Assembly: GCF_030285665.1 (NCBI RefSeq)
Contig: NZ_CP127295.1
Location: 434,001-498,000 of the forward strand
Length of the DNA stretch: 64,000 nt
Origin: Amycolatopsis mongoliensis
GTDB taxonomy: Bacteria > Actinomycetota > Actinomycetes > Mycobacteriales > Pseudonocardiaceae
Direction: 5' to 3'
Shown here: positions 60,036 to 64,000 of the stretch, in pieces
How positions within the stretch are numbered: the stretch's first letter is position 1
Layout: every line of letters starts with the position of its first letter
Translations under genes and position numbers: made by a program
The notes under the pieces: model-generated
What the model was told of the DNA's origin: nothing
Databases searched by the model: none
The model's input: only the letters and a program-made list of their open reading frames with translations

Positions 60036-60119
60036 GGCTACGGGTGGTCCTCGTTCGGTCGGCTACCCCGCCACGCTACTGGCCGGGTGGGGCGGACGTC
60101 GGCGAGTTGCCGGATTCCG

Positions 60120-61157
60120 TCACCAGCCTTCCGGAGGCTCCACGAAGGCCTTGCCGAGATCACGCGACAGTGCGAGGGCGCGGCGCATCCAATCAGGTGT
60201 GGCGCCGACGAGGCCGCACGCGGGGGTCGGCACCGCGCGTTCGGCGAGGACGCTGCGGTTGAAGCCGAGCCGGTCGGCCAGCCGGAACGCGGGCTCGCCG
60301 ACGTCCTTCAAAGTGAGCGGGGACGCGGGTGCGGTCGTCGGGACGGCGCCCAGGAACAGCGTCGCCCCGCCGTCCCAGACCTCGCCGATCTCGTCGAGGA
60401 ACGCGGCGGACGCACCGTCGAGTGCGGCGAGGTCGAAAGCCAGTGCGTCGGCACCGGCTTCGCGCAGCAGGCCGAGCGGCGGCTTCGCGGCGCAGCAGTG
60501 CAGGATCACCGGCTGGCCGGTGATCGCCTTCGCGCCGTCGATCACCGTTGCGAGCAAGTCACGTGCCTCGGGCTCCGGCACGGCGGAGACGTTCCCGTAG
60601 CCGGATGGCGTCGACAGCCCGCCGGCCAGCACCGCGGGCAACGACGGCTCGTCGAACTGGACGACCACGGGCGCCCCGGTCCTGGCCTGGACCTCCGCGA
60701 CATGCCCGGTGAGGCCGTCCAGCAGGGAGGACGTGAAGTCCCGCAAGGCGCCGTGGTCGGTGAGCACCCGATGACCTCGGGGCAGCTCGATCCCGGCACC
60801 GAGCGTCCACGGTCCGGCCAGCTGGACCTTGAAGACCGGCGGGGTGACTCCGGCTTTCTCCCGCGCCTCCTGCAGGGCGTCGAGATCCCACCGAAGCAGG
60901 TCGACGGCCCGACGGTGCTCGTGCCCCGGCCGGGCCGCCACACGGTAGCCGCTGGGCACGACGTCGACGGCCAGGTCGACCAGCAGCGCGGCGGTCCGGC
61001 CGAGCATGTCGGCACCGACACCGCGGGCCGGCAGCTCCGGCAGGTGCGGGAAGTCCGGCAGCTCGCCGAACACGATCGCCGCCGCTTCCGCGGGGTCCGT
61101 GCCCGGCATCGAACCGATCGCCGTCGCGGCACCGCTGGGCCAAACTCGCTCGTTCAC
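60120..61157 (-). CDS. cobalamin-independent methionine synthase-like protein (MetE C-terminal domain family)
   Basis: A 345-residue single-domain protein. GTG 61157 starts VNERVWPSGAATAIGSMPGT. The barrel contains VVVQFDEPSLPAVLAGGLST, QPVILHCCAAKPPLGLLREA, where His-Cys is the zinc pair, and ACGLVGATPDWM with the last cysteine. The MetE N-terminal half is absent. Such short proteins may use other methyl donors; the exact reaction is unknown. A longer start at 61241 is possible. Confidence 0.85.
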   Translation of the reverse strand: MNERVWPSGAATAIGSMPGTDPAEAAAIVFGELPDFPHLPELPARGVGADMLGRTAALLVDLAVDVVPSGYRVAARPGHEHRRAVDLLRWDLDALQEAREKAGVTPPVFKVQLAGPWTLGAGIELPRGHRVLTDHGALRDFTSSLLDGLTGHVAEVQARTGAPVVVQFDEPSLPAVLAGGLSTPSGYGNVSAVPEPEARDLLATVIDGAKAITGQPVILHCCAAKPPLGLLREAGADALAFDLAALDGASAAFLDEIGEVWDGGATLFLGAVPTTAPASPLTLKDVGEPAFRLADRLGFNRSVLAERAVPTPACGLVGATPDWMRRALALSRDLGKAFVEPPEGW

Positions 61158-61291
61158 GACCTCTGATTCTGGTCGACCACCCGCCGGCAACGCCGACCGG
61201 GCTGCCGCGCCGAGCTGCCCGGAGGCAGACATACGACGCATTTGCCTTTACCGGCACCGCGGCGGGGCCCGCGCGGATAGGCTCACCCGCC

Positions 61292-62116
61292 ATGACGAGT
61301 TCGCCACCGCAACCGGGCTGGTATCCCGACGCGCGGGACCCCCGTCTGCACCGTTGGTGGGACGGACGGGCCTGGACCGCCAACACCCGGCCGGCCTACC
61401 AGGCACCACCACCGAGCGATTCCGAGCCCATCGAGCTGGACATCGAGCGGGCCCACGACCCGGCACGCGTCCAGGAGCAGGTCAATCGCGCCACGCGCGG
61501 CCGAGGCGCCGGGCGCGTCGGTGGCGGGACGCTGTTCACCGAGCCGGTCCTGGTGGTCAACCAGCGCGCGAAGCTGATCGAGATGGCCAACGAGTTCGGC
61601 GTCTTCGACCAGCACGGCAATCGGCTCGGCGGAGTCGTCCAGGTCGGCCAGAGCACCCTGAAGAAGGCGATCCGGCTGCTGACCAACTACGACCAGTTCC
61701 TGACCCACAAGTTCGAGGTCCGGGACGCCAACCACAGCACCGTGCTCAAGGTGACCCGGCCCGCCAAGGTCTTCAAGTCGCGGTTCCTCGTCACGAGGGC
61801 CGACGAGACCCCGATCGGGGAGATCGTCCAGGAGAACGTCTTCGGGAAGATCCGCTTCGGCTTCGTAGTCGACGGCCGCACGGTCGGCGGGATCTTCGCC
61901 GAGAACTGGCGTGCCTGGAACTTCTCGATCCGCGACCACGCCGGCACCGAGGTCGCCCGGGTGACCAAGACGTGGGGTGGGTTCCTCAAAGCCGCCTTCA
62001 CCACCGCCGACAACTACGTCGTGGAGATCCCCCACCCGCTGCCCGATCCGCTCGCCAGCATGGTGGTCGCCGCGGCCCTCACGATCGACACCGCCCTGAA
62101 GCAGGACACCAACTGA
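61292..62116 (+). CDS. DUF2510 / phospholipid-scramblase-like protein
   Basis: A 274-residue protein. DUF2510 at the N-terminus (QPGWYPDARDPRLHRWWDGR) is followed by a linker and a scramblase/LURP-like beta barrel (~85-270): EPVLVVNQRAKLIEMANEFG, NYDQFLTHKFEVRDANHST, RFGFVVDGRTVGGIFAENWR. A last hydrophobic helix (SMVVAAALTIDTAL) may be a membrane anchor, as in eukaryotic scramblases. A role in lipid or membrane homeostasis is likely but unproven. A -10-like TAGGCT lies eight bases before ATG. Confidence 0.88.
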   Translation: MTSSPPQPGWYPDARDPRLHRWWDGRAWTANTRPAYQAPPPSDSEPIELDIERAHDPARVQEQVNRATRGRGAGRVGGGTLFTEPVLVVNQRAKLIEMANEFGVFDQHGNRLGGVVQVGQSTLKKAIRLLTNYDQFLTHKFEVRDANHSTVLKVTRPAKVFKSRFLVTRADETPIGEIVQENVFGKIRFGFVVDGRTVGGIFAENWRAWNFSIRDHAGTEVARVTKTWGGFLKAAFTTADNYVVEIPHPLPDPLASMVVAAALTIDTALKQDTN

Positions 62117-62220
62117 TCGAGTGACCGGCGTCTCAGCCTCTCCAGGTGGACAGCAGGCCCGGCACGGCTCAGGGTGAATGAAGGCCGGGACGCCGCAGTC
62201 TCGCCGGGACGGAGGTCACC

Positions 62221-63264
62221 GTGGAACCGTTGCCGGAAAGCAGCGACAGGAACTGGACCGAACCCGGAATCTACGAGGTCTCGGCCGGCGTCTACCGGAT
62301 CCCGTTGCCCCTGCCCAACGATGCTCTGCGCGCGGTCAACGTCTACGCGGTCACCGATGGCGAAAAGCTGGTCTTGGTCGACTCGGGGTGGGCGTTGACC
62401 GTGGCGCGGCAACAGCTCGCGAGCGCGCTCGGCGGAATCGGCGCGGAGCTCGCCGATGTCGGCGAGTTCCTCGTGACCCACGTGCACCGTGACCACTATT
62501 CGCAGGCTGTCGTCCTTCGTCGCGAATTCGGTTCGAAGATCGCCCTGGGCCAGGACGAAGAGCCATCACTGAAGGCTTCCGGCAACCCTGACCGGCTGCC
62601 GATGGAAGCTCAGGTCGATCTGCTGTTCCAGGCCGGCGCCGGCGAAGTCGTCAAAGCTCTGGCCCGCGACTTCGGTACGGACCGGCGGCACACGGAAGCC
62701 GACCTCTGGGAAGCGCCCGATGAGTGGCTGACTCCGGGACGACGCCCGATCCTGCCCGGCCGCGAGTTCGACGTCGTCGCCACTCCCGGTCACACGGCCG
62801 GCCATGTCGTCTTCGTCGACGACACCGCCGATCTGCTGTTCTCCGGCGATCACGTGCTGCCGCACATCACGCCTTCGATCGGATTCCAGCCCGTCCCGGC
62901 CGAGTTGCCGCTCAACGACTTCATCGACTCGCTGCGCCTGGTGCGCGCGATGCCGGACCGCCGCATGCTTCCCGCACACGGTCCCGTGTCCGAAAGCGTG
63001 CACACGCGGGTCGACGAGCTGCTGGAACACCATCGACAACGCCTGGAGACGATCGGCTCCCAGATCGCAGCCGGCGCGAGCACGGCCTTCGAGGCCGCGC
63101 ACCGGATCGGCTGGACCCGCCGCAACCGCAAGCTGTCCGAAATGGACTCGTTCAACCAGACGCTTGCCGTCCTGGAGACGGCGGCACACCTCGACCTGCT
63201 GGTGTCCCAGGGCAAACTGGCCGCTCAGGTCGTCGACGGCGTCCGGCACTTCGCGACGCCCTGA
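62221..63264 (+). CDS. metallo-beta-lactamase-fold hydrolase
   Basis: A 347-residue MBL protein. LVDSGWALTVARQQL and THVHRDHYSQA (His87, His89, Asp91, His92) hold the first zinc ligands, VVATPGHTAGHVVFVD the next His, FSGDHVLPH the bridging Asp, and LPAHGPVSE the last. The C-terminal helical region (~260-345) is typical of the subfamily that includes lactonases and RNase-Z-like hydrolases. Substrate unknown. GTG 62221 is the start. Confidence 0.9.
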   Translation: MEPLPESSDRNWTEPGIYEVSAGVYRIPLPLPNDALRAVNVYAVTDGEKLVLVDSGWALTVARQQLASALGGIGAELADVGEFLVTHVHRDHYSQAVVLRREFGSKIALGQDEEPSLKASGNPDRLPMEAQVDLLFQAGAGEVVKALARDFGTDRRHTEADLWEAPDEWLTPGRRPILPGREFDVVATPGHTAGHVVFVDDTADLLFSGDHVLPHITPSIGFQPVPAELPLNDFIDSLRLVRAMPDRRMLPAHGPVSESVHTRVDELLEHHRQRLETIGSQIAAGASTAFEAAHRIGWTRRNRKLSEMDSFNQTLAVLETAAHLDLLVSQGKLAAQVVDGVRHFATP

Positions 63265-63343
63265 GCGGCGTGGCAGCCGACGCCGCGGGTGACGACGTCG
63301 CCGCATTTACGACGTCTGGCAGGCTTCCTGCATACTGGGTGAA

Positions 63344-63745
63344 ATGGAAGTCATCAGACGTGCCAGAGCTACGGACGTCGAGGCGCTCGCGCGTCTGTTC
63401 GGCGCACCTGGCGAGCCGCTGGCGGTCGCACTTCGGGAACTCATGAACACCCCGCACGTCACGCTGGTCGTCGCCGAGGACGACAACGGCGTCGTCGGTA
63501 CCGCGCAGCTGACGGTGCTGCGGGGGCTCGCGTGGGAAGGCGCGACCCGCGGATTGCTCGAAGGCATTCGCGCCGCCCGGCGCGGAGTGACCAGCGCGCT
63601 TCTGACCTGGGGCATCGACGAAGCCCGCCGGCGACGATGCAGCCGGCTTCACCTCGATTCCGGCCTCGCGCGCGCCGACCTGCGCGACTTCTACGCCCGC
63701 TTCGGGTTCGAGCAAAGCTATCAAGGATTCACCCGCGTCCTGTGA
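63344..63745 (+). CDS. GNAT-family N-acetyltransferase
   Basis: A 133-residue acetyltransferase: MEVIRRARATDVEALARLFG, VTLVVAEDDNGVVGTAQLTV and DFYARFGFEQSYQGFTRVL. The acetyl-CoA loop is weak (AARRGVTSALLTWG in place of the usual RGxGxG), so activity is uncertain. A -10-like CATACT (63331-63336) is seven bases before ATG, so it is probably translated from a leaderless mRNA. Confidence 0.88.
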   Translation: MEVIRRARATDVEALARLFGAPGEPLAVALRELMNTPHVTLVVAEDDNGVVGTAQLTVLRGLAWEGATRGLLEGIRAARRGVTSALLTWGIDEARRRRCSRLHLDSGLARADLRDFYARFGFEQSYQGFTRVL

Positions 63746-63755
63746 TACTGGCGCC

Positions 63756-64000
63756 GTGAGCGACTACACCATCCGCAGGGCACGGCGCGAGGACATCGGC
63801 GCGATAGTGCGCATGCTCGCGGACGACCAGCTCGGTGCGACCCGTGACGATCCCCATGACCTCGAGCCCTACCTGCGCGCTTTCGCGCAGATCGACGCAG
63901 ACCCGAACCAGCTTCTGGTCGTCGTGACCTCCGGCGACGAGCCGGTCGGGACATTGCAGCTGACGATCATCCCCGGCCTCGCCCGCCGCGGCGCACTTCG
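63756..64000 (+). CDS. GNAT-family N-acetyltransferase, 3' end beyond window
   Basis: The N-terminal ~81 residues of another GNAT: MSDYTIRRARREDIGAIVRM, then FAQIDADPNQLLVVVTSGDE, PVGTLQLTIIPGLARRGALR. The acetyl-CoA loop is cut off. GTG 63756 follows a -10-like GATACT by six bases, so it may be leaderless. It sits ten bases after the previous GNAT gene, so the two may arise from one duplication. Confidence 0.85.
   Translation, partial: MSDYTIRRARREDIGAIVRMLADDQLGATRDDPHDLEPYLRAFAQIDADPNQLLVVVTSGDEPVGTLQLTIIPGLARRGAL

Overview
The window is very GC-rich with dense, strongly biased coding. It carries F420-type luciferase-like oxidoreductases, Lsr2 and HU proteins with basic tails, a GatCAB amidotransferase, DUF397 and DUF2510 proteins and an IclR regulator (NdgR type) divergent from leuC. 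This points to a Pseudonocardiales actinomycete, most likely Amycolatopsis or a close relative. It reads as chromosomal backbone: no phage, integrase, transposase or CRISPR array is visible. Genus assignment is inference from gene content and order.

Layout. 1-2.2 kb: 3' -truncated leuC and divergent ndgR. 2.2-6.1 kb: small proteins, a lipoprotein and a GH3 glycosidase. 6.2-13.5 kb: one minus-strand operon, HerA-like ATPase, SbcD, SbcC, NurA-like nuclease, the same four partners as the archaeal HerA-NurA-Mre11-Rad50 end-resection operon. 13.5-19.3 kb: a nucleoid-protein island with two nearly identical hupB genes in inverted orientation, two lsr2 genes, and a decayed exonuclease-BRCT pseudogene between them. 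19.5-22.3 kb: tRNA-Glu(CTC), tRNA-Gln(CTG), a HAD phosphatase and gltX. 22.4-33 kb: a flavin monooxygenase, a FAH-family enzyme, cimA behind an Ile-codon attenuator, leuB, a large secreted subtilase and serA. 33-38.3 kb: a TetR regulator facing two LLM oxidoreductases, an ankyrin protein, a double SnoaL-like protein and a DUF397 protein. 38.4-44.6 kb: ilvB-ilvN-ilvC behind a Leu/Val-codon attenuator, then ilvD. 44.8-51.7 kb: DoxX and hydroxyacid dehydrogenase genes, an LppZ-like lipoprotein, and a four-gene sugar-type operon preceded by LacI-type palindromes. 51.8-64 kb: gatCAB, an ACT protein, ligA, a cobalamin-independent methionine synthase-like protein, a scramblase-like protein, an MBL hydrolase and two GNATs, the last cut by the window edge.

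How the genes work together. leuC, leuB, cimA, ilvB, ilvN, ilvC and ilvD cover most of valine, leucine and isoleucine synthesis; cimA gives a threonine-independent entry to isoleucine and shares leuC and leuB with the leucine branch. Two attenuators with very short peptides sit in front of cimA and ilvB, both apparently on leaderless transcripts. gltX, tRNA-Glu, tRNA-Gln and gatCAB together are the parts of the indirect route to Gln-tRNA(Gln). herA, sbcDC, nurA and ligA are DNA-repair genes. Several gene boundaries carry long perfect inverted repeats that probably act as terminators and look like one repeat family.
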